Part shown: positions 17,780-30,056 of the stretch, one piece after another
Layout of the letters: the number at the start of each line of letters is the position of its first letter
Position numbering within the stretch: position 1 is the first letter of the stretch
DNA from: Modestobacter caceresii
GTDB lineage: Bacteria; Actinomycetota; Actinomycetes; Mycobacteriales; Geodermatophilaceae
Direction of reading: 5' to 3'
Assembly (NCBI RefSeq): GCF_000761485.1
Contig: NZ_JPMX01000119.1
Span: 1-64,000, forward strand
Length of the DNA: 64,000 nt
Made by a program: the position numbers and the translations under genes
The notes under the pieces: generated by a model
Told to the model about the DNA's origin: nothing
Databases searched by the model: none
The model's input: only the letters and a program-made list of their open reading frames with translations

Positions 17780-18954
17780 CCTCTCCCCAGCCCGACCCCG
17801 GCGACGACGTCCCGGGCGCGCCCACGTCCGGTGCCGCACCGGTGCGCGTCGTCCTCGCCGGTGGCGGCACCGGCGGCCACATCGAGCCGATGCTCGCCCT
17901 CGCCGACGCCCTGACCCGCCGCACCGGTGCCGCGGATCCGGCGCCGCTGGTCACCTGCCTGGGCACCGCCCGCGGCATGGAGACCCGGCTGGTGCCGGCC
18001 CGCGGCTACGACCTGCGGCTCATCCCGCCGGTGCCGTTGCCGCGCAAGCCGACGCCGGACCTGCTGCGCGTCCCGGGCCGGCTCCACCGGGCCGTCGCCG
18101 AGACGCGGGAGCTGCTCACCGAGCTCGACGCGGACGTGGTCGTCGGCTTCGGCGGGGACGTGGCCCTGCCCGCCTACCTGGCCGCCCGCCGGGCCGGCGT
18201 CCCGATCGTGGTGCACGAGCAGAACGCGCTGCCGGGGCTGGCCAACCGGATCGGCGCCCGGCTCGCCGCCCGGGTCGCGGTCACCGTGCCGAGCACGCCG
18301 CTGCGCGGTGCCGAGCACGTCGGGATGCCGCTGCGGACGGCGATCAGCGGGCTGGACCGGGCCGCCCGGCGCGCCGAGGCGCGGGCCGAGTTCGGGCTGG
18401 ACCCCGACCGCCCGACGCTGCTGGTGTTCGGGGGCTCGCAGGGCGCCGCGTCGTTGAACCGGGCCGCGGTCGCCGCGGCCGATGCGCTGACCGCCGCCGG
18501 GGTGCAGGTGCTGCACGCCCGGGGGCCGAAGAACACCGAGGTGTCGGTGCCCGCGCGGCCGGCCGGGGCGGCTCCCTACGTCGTCGTCGACTACCTGGAG
18601 CGGATGGACCTGGCCTACGCCGCGGCGGACCTGGCGCTGTGCCGCTCCGGTGCGGTCACCGTCGCCGAGCTCTCCGCGGTCGGGTTGCCGGCCGCGTTCG
18701 TGCCCCTGCCGATCGGCAACGGCGAGCAGCGGCTCAACGCGCTGCCCGTGGTCGAGGCCGGTGGCGCGGTGCTGGTCGCCGACGCCGACCTGTCGCCGGC
18801 CTGGATCGAGAGCGAGCTGGTCCCGTTGCTCACCGACCCGCAGGCGCTGTCGGCGCTCGCCGAGCACGCGGCCGCCGCGGGCACCCCCGACGCCGACGAG
18901 CGGCTGGCCGACCTCGTGCTGCAGGTCGCCGGCCGGGAGGTGGGCGACCGATGA
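17776..18954 (+). CDS. murG: UDP-GlcNAc:lipid I N-acetylglucosaminyltransferase MurG
   Basis: 392 residues. It converts lipid I to lipid II on the inner membrane face. A 25-residue Pro/Asp-rich lead precedes [20 protein letters not shown], the MurG glycine loop. Also seen: [44 protein letters not shown] and the donor-binding [18 protein letters not shown]. Both ends overlap neighbours: GTGA with ftsW and ATGA with murC. Confidence 0.97.
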   Translation: MTSPQPDPGDDVPGAPTSGAAPVRVVLAGGGTGGHIEPMLALADALTRRTGAADPAPLVTCLGTARGMETRLVPARGYDLRLIPPVPLPRKPTPDLLRVPGRLHRAVAETRELLTELDADVVVGFGGDVALPAYLAARRAGVPIVVHEQNALPGLANRIGARLAARVAVTVPSTPLRGAEHVGMPLRTAISGLDRAARRAEARAEFGLDPDRPTLLVFGGSQGAASLNRAAVAAADALTAAGVQVLHARGPKNTEVSVPARPAGAAPYVVVDYLERMDLAYAAADLALCRSGAVTVAELSAVGLPAAFVPLPIGNGEQRLNALPVVEAGGAVLVADADLSPAWIESELVPLLTDPQALSALAEHAAAAGTPDADERLADLVLQVAGREVGDR

Positions 18955-20414
18955 GCGCCGACGACGTCGCCGCCTGGCGCGGCCCCATCCCGTCGCTGGC
19001 CGAGCTCGGGCCGGTGCACTTCATCGGCATCGGCGGCGCCGGGATGAGCGGCATCGCCCGGATCATGCTCGCCCGCGGCGTGCCGGTGTCCGGCAGTGAC
19101 CGGCGGGACTCACCGGCGCTGCGCGCGCTGGACGCCCTCGGTGCGCGGATCGAGATCGGGCACGCCGCCGACCACCTGGGCGAGGCCACGACCGTGGTCG
19201 TCTCCACCGCGATCCGCGACGAGAACGCCGAGCTGGTGGCCGCACGGGGCCGCGGGCTGCGCGTGCTGCCGCGGGCGGTGGCGCTGGCGGCGGTGATGGC
19301 CGGCCGGCGCAGCGTCGCGGTGGCGGGCACCCACGGGAAGACCTCGACGACCTCGATGCTGACCGTCGCCGTCCAGGCCTGTGGCGTCGACCCCTCCTTC
19401 GCCATCGGCGGCACGCTGAACGAGTCCGGCTCCAACGCCCACGCCGGTCAGGGCGACGTCTTCCTCGCCGAGGCCGACGAGAGCGACCGGTCCTTCCTGC
19501 TGCTGGCCCCGCGCGGCGGCATCGTCACCAACGTCGAGGCCGACCACCTGGACAACTACGGCGACCTGGCCGCCGTCGAGGCGGCGTTCGACACCTTCGC
19601 CCGCACCGTGCCCGCCGACGGCTTCCTGGTGCTGTGTGCCGACGACCCGGGTGCCGCCCGGCTGGCCACGGTCGGCGCCGCCGCCCGGGTGCGCACCTAC
19701 GGCCAGTCGGCCGGTGCGGACCTGCAGCTGCTCGACCTGGAGGTCGGCCCGGACGGCACCCGGTACACCGCCGTCCTCGACGGCCAGGAGATCGGCGCGG
19801 TGCGCATCCAGCTGCCCGGCGTGCACATGGCGCTCAACAGCGCCGCCGCGCTCCTCGCCGGCATCGAGCTGGAGCTCCCGGTCGCCGGGCTGGTCAACGG
19901 GCTCGGCCGGTTCGGCGGGGTGCACCGGCGCTTCGAGCTCAAGGGCACCGCCGCCGGGGTCCGCGTGTACGACGACTACGCCCACCACCCCACCGAGGTG
20001 GCCGCCCAGCTCCACGCCGCCCGCGCGGTGGTGGGGGAGGGGCGCCTGCTGGTGCTCTTCCAGCCGCACCTCTACAGCCGGACGGCGGAGTTCGCGACCG
20101 GCTTCGGCGAGGCCCTGGGCCTGGCCGACGAGGTCGTGGTCATGGAGGTCTACGGCGCCCGGGAGGACCCGGTGCCCGGGGTCACCGGTGCCCTGGTCGC
20201 CGACGCGGTGCCGCTGCCCGCCGGGCAGGTCGCCTTCGAGCCGTCCTGGTCGGCGGCCGCCGGCGCGATGGCCGCCCGGGCACGCCCGGGTGACCTGGTG
20301 GTGACCATGGGCGCCGGCGACGTGTCGATGGTCGGACCCGAGGTCCTGGTGGCGCTCGCGCCGCCGCCGGAGCTGTCGGACGCGGTGGAGGACGGGCCGG
20401 AGCCACCACGGTGA
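18951..20414 (+). CDS. murC: UDP-MurNAc:L-alanine ligase MurC
   Basis: 487 residues from ATG 18951. It starts stem-peptide synthesis by adding L-Ala to UDP-MurNAc. Seen: [15 protein letters not shown] near residue 22, the ATP loop GTHGKTST at about 126-133, [31 protein letters not shown] and [12 protein letters not shown]. The start overlaps the murG stop and the end overlaps ftsQ as GTGA, so murG, murC and ftsQ are translationally coupled. Confidence 0.97.
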   Translation: MSADDVAAWRGPIPSLAELGPVHFIGIGGAGMSGIARIMLARGVPVSGSDRRDSPALRALDALGARIEIGHAADHLGEATTVVVSTAIRDENAELVAARGRGLRVLPRAVALAAVMAGRRSVAVAGTHGKTSTTSMLTVAVQACGVDPSFAIGGTLNESGSNAHAGQGDVFLAEADESDRSFLLLAPRGGIVTNVEADHLDNYGDLAAVEAAFDTFARTVPADGFLVLCADDPGAARLATVGAAARVRTYGQSAGADLQLLDLEVGPDGTRYTAVLDGQEIGAVRIQLPGVHMALNSAAALLAGIELELPVAGLVNGLGRFGGVHRRFELKGTAAGVRVYDDYAHHPTEVAAQLHAARAVVGEGRLLVLFQPHLYSRTAEFATGFGEALGLADEVVVMEVYGAREDPVPGVTGALVADAVPLPAGQVAFEPSWSAAAGAMAARARPGDLVVTMGAGDVSMVGPEVLVALAPPPELSDAVEDGPEPPR

Positions 20415-21226
20415 GCCGCACGGGGTCGACGACCCGCGACCGGTCCCGCAGACCGCGCCGCGGCGCCACCCCGGCGGGAGCCGCCGCGCCGGTCACCTCG
20501 CTGCGCGCCCGGCGCGGACGGTCCCGGCGCACCGGCACGCCCCGCCGCCGGCTGGTCGTGCTGGCGGTCGGGCTGGCCCTCGTGGTGGCGCTGGCGGCCT
20601 GGGTCCTGCTGGCCAGCCCGTTGCTGGCGGTGCGCACCGTGCGGGTCGACGGGGCGGTCGCGCTGTCGGACGCCCAGGTGGTCTCCGTCGCCGGGATCGA
20701 GGAGGGCACCCCGTTGGTGCGGGTGGACACCGAGGCGGCGGCCGCCCGGGTGGCGCAACTGCCCCAGGTCGACTCGGTGGAGGTGACCCGCGGCTGGCCG
20801 GGGACGGTCGTGGTCACGCTGGCGGAGCGGGTACCGGTCGCGGTCGTGCAGCAGGGCGGCACCCGAGGACTGGTCGACGCCCGGGGCGTCGTGTTCGACA
20901 CGATCACCGGCGACGCCCCGCCCGGGGTCGTCCCGCTCGACGTGCGCGAGCCCGGCCCGGACGACGCGGCCACCACCGCCGCGCTGGGTGCCCTCGTCGC
21001 GTTGCCGGACGCCGTGCGCAGCCAGGTGACCGGGGTGTCCGCGCGCACCGCCGACGACGTCACGCTGACCCTGACCGACGGTCGGTCGGTGCGGTGGGGG
21101 AGTGCTGAGCGCACCGACCGCAAGGCCGAGGTGCTGGGTGCGCTGCTGGACCAGATCGACGAGGGGACCCTCGACCCGGCCGACACCCTCGACGTCAGCA
21201 CCCCCGACGCGGTCGTCCTGCGCTGA
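20411..21226 (+). CDS. ftsQ: Cell division protein FtsQ/DivIB
   Basis: 271 residues. A basic cytoplasmic N terminus precedes a single membrane segment at about 45-66 (RLVVLAVGLALVVALAAWVLL), then a POTRA-type domain starting at VRTVRVDGAVALSDAQV and the FtsQ beta domain (VVTLAERVPVAVVQQGG, LVDARGVVF). FtsQ scaffolds FtsL and FtsB at the septum. It is coupled to murC by GTGA overlap, and the gene ends the first dcw block; ftsZ has its own promoter after 329 nt. Confidence 0.93.
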   Translation: MSRTGSTTRDRSRRPRRGATPAGAAAPVTSLRARRGRSRRTGTPRRRLVVLAVGLALVVALAAWVLLASPLLAVRTVRVDGAVALSDAQVVSVAGIEEGTPLVRVDTEAAAARVAQLPQVDSVEVTRGWPGTVVVTLAERVPVAVVQQGGTRGLVDARGVVFDTITGDAPPGVVPLDVREPGPDDAATTAALGALVALPDAVRSQVTGVSARTADDVTLTLTDGRSVRWGSAERTDRKAEVLGALLDQIDEGTLDPADTLDVSTPDAVVLR

Positions 21227-21555
21227 GGACCGGTGCCCCGAGGGGTGACGCGGAGCGTCCGACACGCCCGGCCGGGAAAAAGGTCCGCGAGTCCTCCGTC
21301 TCGGGCGTGCCGACGGGGTCGGGAGATGTCTCGAGGTGAACTGGAGACGCTGACCAGGCGGGTCGTCACGTCTGGTGAGTGCCAAGTGACGGATGGGTCG
21401 GGAGATCCTCGTGAGAATCCGCCCGATGGACACGCCGAGCCGAGGAGGGTGCTTGCTGCCCCGGATGGGCGCACCTAACTTCGTCCTCACAGCGACTCAG
21501 TTGACATAACTATAAGGCTTAACCTAAGGATGAGGGTCCAGTTGGGGAGCGCGGC
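21227..21555 (+). promoter_or_regulatory. ftsQ-ftsZ intergenic region with ftsZ promoter
   Basis: 329 nt without a convincing gene. Near the 3' end is an AT-rich island unusual for this window: TTGACA at 21501-21506, a perfect -35, followed by several A/T hexamers (TAACCT at 21520, TAAGGA at 21525 with 18-nt spacing). The -10 choice is ambiguous. GGGGAG at 21544-21549 is the ribosome binding site. Farther up, the 12-mer GGGTCGGGAGAT occurs at 21316-21327 and 21395-21406, and GACACGCC occurs at 21261-21268 and 21429-21436. GACAC is the known core of WhiA sites in Streptomyces, but a 5-mer is weak evidence. Confidence 0.6.
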
Positions 21556-22869
21556 ATGACACCTCCGCACAACTACCTAGCGGTCATCAAGGTCGTCGGC
21601 ATCGGCGGCGGCGGGGTGAACGCGGTCAATCGCATGATCGAGGTCGGCCTCAAGGGGGTCGAGTTCATCGCGATCAACACCGATGCGCAGGCACTGTTGA
21701 TGAGCGACGCCGACGTCAAGCTCGACGTCGGTCGTGAGCTCACCCGAGGTCTGGGTGCCGGCGCGCAGCCCGACGTCGGCCGGCAGGCCGCCGAGGACCA
21801 CCGCGAGGAGATCGAAGAGGTGCTCAAGGGCGCCGACATGGTCTTCGTGACGGCCGGCGAGGGTGGCGGCACGGGCACCGGCGGTGCGCCCGTCGTCGCC
21901 TCCATCTCCCGCAAGCTCGGCGCCCTGACGATCGGTGTGGTCACCCGCCCGTTCTCCTTCGAGGGGAAGCGGCGGGCGGTCCAGGCCGAGACGGGCATCG
22001 AGGAGCTGCGCAACGAGTGCGACACGCTGATCGTGATCCCGAACGACCGGCTGCTGCAGCTGGGCGACCGGAACGTCAGCGTGATGGACGCCTTCCGCAC
22101 CGCCGACCAGGTCCTGCTCTCCGGTGTGCAGGGCATCACCGACCTGATCACCACCCCCGGTCTGATCAACCTGGACTTCGCCGACGTCAAGTCGGTCATG
22201 TCCGGGGCAGGGTCGGCGCTGATGGGGATCGGCAGCGCCCGCGGCGACAACCGCGCGCTGCTGGCCGCCGAGCAGGCGATCGCCTCACCTCTGCTGGAGG
22301 CCTCGATGGAGGGCGCCCACGGCGTCCTGCTGTCGATCTCCGGTGGGTCGGACCTGGGTCTGTTCGAGATCAACGAGGCCGCCTCGCTGGTCTCCGACGC
22401 CGCGCACCCCGACGCCAACATCATCTTCGGTGCCGTCATCGACGACGCCCTCGGTGACGAGGTGCGGGTCACCGTGATCGCGGCCGGGTTCGACGGTGGC
22501 AAGCCCGGCACCCGCAAGGACGCCGGCAGCACGCCGTTGGCGACCTCGGCCCCGACCGCCCCGGCTGCTCCGGCCGCACCGGTCAGTGCTCCGCCGGCGG
22601 CCCGTCCGTCGGTGCCGGCACAGACCGGCGAGCGGCCGGCCAGCCAGGCTCCGGCCCAGGCTGCACCGCCGCAGGTCCCGGCGGCACCCGTGACCTCCTC
22701 GCCGTCGGCGCCGCGACCGGGACAGCCCGGCAGTGCGCCGCAGGGTGGCGGGATCACGGTGCCCCCGCTGCCGCCGATCGCCGGGCAGTCCGGCGGCACC
22801 CGCCGGCCGCTCGCGACCGACGACTTCGAGGAAGAGCTCGACATCCCCGAGTTCCTGCGCAGCCAGTGA
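21556..22869 (+). CDS. ftsZ: Cell division GTPase FtsZ
   Basis: 437 residues. This tubulin homologue forms the Z ring. Seen: [16 protein letters not shown], the tubulin signature GGGTGTG at 103-109, [17 protein letters not shown] and the synergy loop region [15 protein letters not shown] ~110-residue Ala/Pro-rich linker leads to the conserved C-terminal peptide DIPEFLRSQ, the docking site for SepF and FtsW in actinobacteria. ATG 21556 has GGGGAG upstream. Its stop is followed directly by repeated hairpin sequences that could end or attenuate the transcript. Confidence 0.98.
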   Translation: MTPPHNYLAVIKVVGIGGGGVNAVNRMIEVGLKGVEFIAINTDAQALLMSDADVKLDVGRELTRGLGAGAQPDVGRQAAEDHREEIEEVLKGADMVFVTAGEGGGTGTGGAPVVASISRKLGALTIGVVTRPFSFEGKRRAVQAETGIEELRNECDTLIVIPNDRLLQLGDRNVSVMDAFRTADQVLLSGVQGITDLITTPGLINLDFADVKSVMSGAGSALMGIGSARGDNRALLAAEQAIASPLLEASMEGAHGVLLSISGGSDLGLFEINEAASLVSDAAHPDANIIFGAVIDDALGDEVRVTVIAAGFDGGKPGTRKDAGSTPLATSAPTAPAAPAAPVSAPPAARPSVPAQTGERPASQAPAQAAPPQVPAAPVTSSPSAPRPGQPGSAPQGGGITVPPLPPIAGQSGGTRRPLATDDFEEELDIPEFLRSQ

Positions 22870-22870
22870 G

Positions 22871-22980
22871 AGGACCCTCTTTCCCCCCACCCCTCGCAGG
22901 CTCGGGGCGGGACCCTGAAAGAGGGCCGTTCCAGCAGGTCGCCATGCTCGCAGCGGGACCCTGCACGGGGGCCGTTCCCA
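22871..22980 (-). repeat. Tandem copies of the 25-bp intergenic repeat after ftsZ; possible terminator
   Basis: Two units 46 bp apart share CGGGACCCTG (22908-22917, 22954-22963) and GGGCCGTTCC (22923-22932, 22969-22978). Read on the minus strand, 22893-22917 matches the 25-bp core found at 40550-40574 at 24 of 25 positions; 22943-22963 is a shorter copy. The first unit is enclosed by CCCTCTTTC (22875-22883) and GAAAGAGGG (22917-22925), a 9-bp stem that would form just after the ftsZ stop. Confidence 0.7.
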
Positions 22981-22986
22981 TGGGAT

Positions 22987-23724
22987 GTGTACGTGGTTGA
23001 CAGCGCGGCCGCTCTGCCGGCGGTGCGACCCCGACGGGTCGTCACCGACCGGCGGGGCGGCCGTTCTGCTGCGCCGTACGACTCCTTCAACCTGGGTGTC
23101 CACGTCGGCGACGACCCCGACGCCGTGGCCGCCAACCGGGCCCGGCTGGCCGGCGAGCTCGGCGTGCCCGGCGACCGGCTGCTCTGGATGACCCAGGTGC
23201 ACGGCACCGGCGTCGCGATCGTCGAAGACGCCGAGGAGAACCCGGTGGCCGACGTCGACGCACTGGTGACCGCCACCCCCGGGCTGGTGCTCTGCGTGCT
23301 GGTGGCCGACTGCGTGCCGGTGCTGCTGGCCGACCCCGTCGCCGGGGTGGTCGCCGCGGTGCACGCCGGCCGGGAGGGCGTGCGCGCCGGTGTCGTCCCG
23401 GCCACGCTGGCCGCGATGACCCGGCTGGGCTCCCGCCCCGGCGACGTGGAGGCGCTGCTGGGCCCGGCCGTCTGCGGCCTGGACTACGAGGTGCCGGCGC
23501 AGATGCAGGCCGACGTCGCCCGGGTCGCCCCGGCCAGTGCGGTCCGCACCCGGCGCGGCACGCCGGGGCTGGACCTGCGGGCCGGGCTGGCCGAGGTGCT
23601 CCGCCGAGCCGAGGTCGGGCAGGTCGTGCACGACCCACGCTGCACCGTCGAGGACCCCCGGCTGTTCAGCCACCGCCGCGACGGCGTGACCGGCCGCCAG
23701 GCGGGCGTCGTCTGGCTCGGTTGA
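22987..23724 (+). CDS. pgeF: Peptidoglycan editing factor PgeF (YfiH, multicopper-oxidase-like fold)
   Basis: 245 residues from GTG. YfiH/PgeF proteins share the laccase-domain fold; in E. coli the enzyme removes mis-incorporated L-Ser from cytoplasmic muropeptide precursors, fitting a place in the dcw cluster. Seen: NLGVHVGDDP, MTQVHGTGVAIV, VADCVPVLLADP, AAVHAGREG and the Cys in GPAVCGLDYEV, matching the His/Cys/His metal site. The start at 22987 gives VYVVDSAAALPAV; GTG 22993 is an alternative. yggS follows after 99 nt, the usual actinobacterial order. Confidence 0.9.
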   Translation: MYVVDSAAALPAVRPRRVVTDRRGGRSAAPYDSFNLGVHVGDDPDAVAANRARLAGELGVPGDRLLWMTQVHGTGVAIVEDAEENPVADVDALVTATPGLVLCVLVADCVPVLLADPVAGVVAAVHAGREGVRAGVVPATLAAMTRLGSRPGDVEALLGPAVCGLDYEVPAQMQADVARVAPASAVRTRRGTPGLDLRAGLAEVLRRAEVGQVVHDPRCTVEDPRLFSHRRDGVTGRQAGVVWLG

Positions 23725-23823
23725 TCCGGCGGGACCCCGCTCTCCCCGTGTCCCGGGCCGGCACTGGACCGGGCCGGGACACGGGCCCGGCAGCACGTCC
23801 GGGTCCAGGGGGAGGATCAGGGC

Positions 23824-24543
23824 ATGACGTCCCTCGCCGACAACCTGCGGGCCGTCCGCGCCCGGATCGACGACGCCGCCCGGGCGGCCGGCCGCGACCC
23901 GGCCGAGGTGCACCTGCTGGCGGTCAGCAAGACGTGGTCGGCCGAGGACGTCCGGGCCCTCGCCGCACTGGGGCAACGGCACTTCGCCGAGAACCGCGTG
24001 CAGGAGCTGGTCGGCAAGGCGGCGGCGCTGGCCGCCGACCCCACCGTCCCCGAGCTCCACTGGCACCTGGTCGGGCAGCTGCAACGGAACAAGGTCGGCC
24101 CGGTGGCCCGGCTCGGTGCCACGGTGCACTCGGTCGACCGGGCCTCGCTCGTGACGGCGCTGGCCCGGGCCGCCGAACGCGAGCAGCAGGTCCTGGACGT
24201 CTACGTCCAGGTCGACCTGGGCGGCCCGGAGGGCGAGCTCGGCAGTCGGGGTGGCGCCGCGCCGGCCGACGTCCCCGGCCTCGCCGATGCGATCGTCGCG
24301 GCGCCGGAGCTGCGCCTGCGCGGCCTGATGGCGGTGGCCCCGCGGGCCGAGGAGCCCGGCCCGGCGTTCGAGCGGTTGGCCCGGTTGTCCACCCGGGTGC
24401 GCGCCGATCATCCTGGTGCCTCGGAGACATCGGCAGGCATGAGCGGCGACCTGGAGGCTGCTGTGACAGCTGGGGCCACCGTGGTGCGTGTCGGTACCGC
24501 GTTGTTCGGCACCCGCCCCCTAACCTCCGACGCAGGGCAGTGA
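23824..24543 (+). CDS. yggS: YggS/PLPBP family pyridoxal-phosphate homeostasis protein
   Basis: 239 residues with the alanine-racemase-like TIM barrel only. The PLP lysine is in HLLAVSKTWSA (Lys36). HFAENRVQEL, WHLVGQLQRNKV and VRVGTALFG, where the C-terminal phosphate-binding region lies, are family hallmarks. YggS controls free PLP and amino-acid balance. GGAGG lies 9 nt before ATG 23824. It sits between pgeF and sepF, the conserved actinobacterial order. Confidence 0.95.
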   Translation: MTSLADNLRAVRARIDDAARAAGRDPAEVHLLAVSKTWSAEDVRALAALGQRHFAENRVQELVGKAAALAADPTVPELHWHLVGQLQRNKVGPVARLGATVHSVDRASLVTALARAAEREQQVLDVYVQVDLGGPEGELGSRGGAAPADVPGLADAIVAAPELRLRGLMAVAPRAEEPGPAFERLARLSTRVRADHPGASETSAGMSGDLEAAVTAGATVVRVGTALFGTRPLTSDAGQ

Positions 24544-24651
24544 CGCACCACCCGTACGCCCTGCCGAGTCACACCAGCACCACCTGAACCACCCAGCAAC
24601 CTGTTGCAGCGCGGGGCGTCCAGCGCCGACGAGACCAGAGGGAGACGTCCG

Positions 24652-25467
24652 ATGGCCGGAGCGATGCGGAGGATGGGGGTCTACCTCGGCCTCGTCGAGG
24701 ACGACGACACCCGCGGTGGGTACGACCGCTACGCCGCACGTCAGAGCGACTACGACCGGGACGACCGTGGCTACGACCACGGGTACGACCGCTACGCCGC
24801 CGACGACGCCGACCCCGTGGCAGAGGAGTCCCGCTACGGCTACGGCAGCGGCTACGGCGGTGGCTACGACACCGAGTACGCCGGCGTGCGCCTCGCCGAC
24901 GAGCCGGTCGAGGAGCGCGCCCCCGAGCCCGAGGTCTCGCTCGGGCGGCGTCCCGCCACCCCCCGGACGATCGGACTGGCGGGCACCCCGTCGAGCGGCA
25001 GCACCGCAGCGCGCCTCGCCGGTGGCGGCCTGTCCGCCGCCGGGAGCGTGGGCGCCGGCTCCTCGGGCCGCAGCCGGATCTCCTCCGGTGGGTCCGGAGC
25101 CGCGGCCGGTCTGGCCATGAGCGAGCCCGTGGCGCCGGTCCCCGAGCCCGCCCCGGCCCCGGCCCCGGCCCCCGCGCCGTCCCCGCAGAACTACCGCATC
25201 ACCACGGTGCACCCGGCCTCCTACAACGAGGCCCGCACCATCGGCGAGCGCTTCCGGGACGGCATGCCGGTGATCATGAACCTGACCGACATGGAGCACG
25301 CCGACGCGAAGCGGCTCGTCGACTTCGCCATCGGTCTCACGTTCGGGCTGCACGGTAGTATCGAGCGAGTCACGGCCAAGGTCTTCCTGCTCAGTCCGCA
25401 GGACGTCGACGTGACGGCTGAGGACAAGGCCCGCATCCGTGAGGGCGGGTTCTTCAGCCAGTCCTGA
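24652..25467 (+). CDS. sepF: Cell division protein SepF
   Basis: 271 residues from ATG 24652, with AGGGAGA upstream. The N-terminal [13 protein letters not shown] forms the amphipathic membrane-binding helix. A long low-complexity linker follows, with Tyr/Arg/Asp- and Gly/Tyr-rich stretches and an Ala-Pro run, then the SepF core from about residue 185 ([39 protein letters not shown]). SepF anchors FtsZ through its C-terminal tail in actinobacteria, which lack FtsA. The open frame extends upstream to 24604, but that part lacks SepF-like sequence. Confidence 0.96.
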   Translation: MAGAMRRMGVYLGLVEDDDTRGGYDRYAARQSDYDRDDRGYDHGYDRYAADDADPVAEESRYGYGSGYGGGYDTEYAGVRLADEPVEERAPEPEVSLGRRPATPRTIGLAGTPSSGSTAARLAGGGLSAAGSVGAGSSGRSRISSGGSGAAAGLAMSEPVAPVPEPAPAPAPAPAPSPQNYRITTVHPASYNEARTIGERFRDGMPVIMNLTDMEHADAKRLVDFAIGLTFGLHGSIERVTAKVFLLSPQDVDVTAEDKARIREGGFFSQS

Positions 25468-25518
25468 CCCCGAGCACCTCACGCCCCGGCGCGAGGTGCT
25501 CCCGAACGAGCGAGGACC

Positions 25519-25818
25519 GTGGCTCTCCTTCTGCAGATCGTCTCGTCGATCCTGCTCGTCTTCCTGATCCTCCTGTTCGCCCGGTTCGTCGTGGACTGGG
25601 TGATGGTGCTCGCCCGCAGCTGGCGCCCGCAGGGTCTGGTCGCTGCGGGGCTCGAGGTCGTCTACGCGGCGACCGACCCGCCGCTCAAGGCGGTGCGCAA
25701 GGTCATCCCGCCGTTGAACCTCGGGTCCATCCGGCTGGACCTGGGGTTTATGGTGCTGCTGATCGGCGTGATCCTCCTGCGCAGCATCTTGAGCAGCCTG
25801 GCCTACTCCATCGCATGA
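25519..25818 (+). CDS. YggT family membrane protein
   Basis: 99 residues with two membrane segments (about 4-24 and 72-93) around the family motif [22 protein letters not shown]. YggT proteins commonly lie between sepF and divIVA; the molecular role is not established, though an envelope or division-linked one is assumed from context. GTG 25519 is preceded by CGAGGA. Confidence 0.93.
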   Translation: MALLLQIVSSILLVFLILLFARFVVDWVMVLARSWRPQGLVAAGLEVVYAATDPPLKAVRKVIPPLNLGSIRLDLGFMVLLIGVILLRSILSSLAYSIA

Positions 25819-25915
25819 TCCGTCGTACCGTGCCCGAGCGGGGTGTGGACCCGATGCGGTTCGCCGCCGATCTGGACCCGTTCCCGTTCCTCCCGCCCGA
25901 CCTGAGGTGAGCCGC

Positions 25916-26653
25916 ATGCCACTGACTCCCGCCGACGTGCACAACGTCGTCTTCAAGAAGCCGCCGATCGGCAAGCGCGGCTACGACGAGGACGAGGTCG
26001 ATGCGTTCCTCGACGTGGTCGAGGCCGAGCTCGCCCGGCTCATCGAGGAGAACAACGACCTGCGCGGCTCCGGTGCCGGTGGCTCCGGTGCGCGGGAGGA
26101 GCGGCCCGAGCCGGCGCCGATGACCGTCGCGGCCCCGCCGCCCCCGCCGACCCAGACGCCCGCGGCGCAGGTGCGCGAGGACGACGCGATCCGTGCCTCC
26201 CGGATGCTGGCGCTCGCCACGGAGACGGCCGAGCGGCACGTCAACGAGGCCAAGGCCCAGGCCGACCAGATGGTGGGCACCGCCAAGAGCAGCAGCGACC
26301 GGATGATGTCCGAGGCGCGGGCGAAGAGCGAGCAGATGGTCGGTGAGGCCAAGAGCCGCGCCGACGCCATGCTGGGCGACGCCCGCACCCGTGCGGACAC
26401 GATGGAGCGGGAGGCCCGCGCCAAGGCCACCGCCCTCGCCCAGGACGCCGAGCGCAAGCACGTGGAGGCGATGGGCTCCCTGGAGGAGAAGCGGGCCAGC
26501 CTCGAGCGCAAGGTCGACGAGCTGCGCACCTTCGAGCGGGAGTACCGCACCCGGCTGCGCTCCTACCTCGAGTCACACCTGCGTGACCTGGACAGCCGCG
26601 GCTCCGCCGAGCCGGCGTCCAACAGCCGGCAGACCCAGCACGTCAGCGCCTGA
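25916..26653 (+). CDS. divIVA: Polar growth organiser DivIVA/Wag31
   Basis: 245 residues. It begins [19 protein letters not shown], nearly identical to mycobacterial Wag31, then [21 protein letters not shown] Pro-rich linker (about 60-85) separates this lipid-binding head from a long heptad-rich coiled coil ([18 protein letters not shown] onward). DivIVA self-assembles at curved membranes and directs polar wall growth. I preferred ATG 25916 over in-frame GTG 25907 because GAGGTGA sits just upstream and the N terminus then matches the family. The gene ends before a strong convergent terminator. Confidence 0.96.
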   Translation: MPLTPADVHNVVFKKPPIGKRGYDEDEVDAFLDVVEAELARLIEENNDLRGSGAGGSGAREERPEPAPMTVAAPPPPPTQTPAAQVREDDAIRASRMLALATETAERHVNEAKAQADQMVGTAKSSSDRMMSEARAKSEQMVGEAKSRADAMLGDARTRADTMEREARAKATALAQDAERKHVEAMGSLEEKRASLERKVDELRTFEREYRTRLRSYLESHLRDLDSRGSAEPASNSRQTQHVSA

Positions 26654-26662
26654 CACACCACG

Positions 26663-26717
26663 CACAGCAGCACGAAGCCCCGCCGGACCTGGTCCGGCGG
26701 GGCTTCGTGCTGCTGTG
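26663..26717. terminator. Bidirectional terminator between divIVA and ileS
   Basis: Perfect inverted repeat: 27-bp arms (26663-26689 and 26691-26717) around a single T at 26690. It lies between two convergent genes, contains CACGAAGCCCCGCCGGACC in its left arm, and has no T-tract, which is common for actinobacterial terminators. The last ~85 nt before the ileS stop hold nothing further that I recognise. Confidence 0.9.
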
Positions 26718-26801
26718 GGCTCAGTTGGCTGCCGGTCCTCCGCGGCGCTGAGCAGGCCGGACGGGACGGGCCCCCGGGGCTGACCGGGGGCCCGTCCGAC
26801 G

Positions 26802-29972
<3,171 letters not shown>

Positions 29973-30026
29973 CCCCCTCGCGCAGCCGCCGGTCCGCGGC
30001 GCGCACGGCCCCGGGACGCCGTACGG

Positions 30027-30032
30027 GAGACT
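30027..30032 (+). promoter_or_regulatory. Predicted -10 of the leaderless leader ORF and antiporter
   Basis: GAGACT lies 6 nt before ATG 30039, the same geometry as the other leaderless starts in this window. The predicted transcription start falls inside the palindrome GCCCCCATGGGGGC (30033-30046), a possible operator. Confidence 0.4.
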
Positions 30033-30038
30033 GCCCCC

Positions 30039-30056
30039 ATGGGGGCCCGCCGATGA
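30039..30056 (+). CDS. Predicted 5-codon leader peptide MGARR overlapping the antiporter start
   Basis: ATG GGG GCC CGC CGA TGA ends in an ATGA overlap with the antiporter ATG at 30053. Its own start is 6 nt after a -10-like hexamer and sits at the centre of a 14-bp perfect palindrome. If translated as a leaderless ORF, it would couple translation into the antiporter gene, which has no clear ribosome binding site of its own. The two consecutive Arg codons include CGA. It is tiny and could be coincidental. Confidence 0.4.
   Translation: MGARR

Noticed and set aside
21233-21478. Possible 81-residue ORF between ftsQ and ftsZ
   Set aside because: No ribosome site, Arg/Pro/Ser-rich composition, and it overlaps the likely regulatory region.
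29973-30052. T-box riboswitch in front of ileS
   Set aside because: The gap is only about 80 nt and I find no AGGGTGGNACCGCG-type core on the minus strand.
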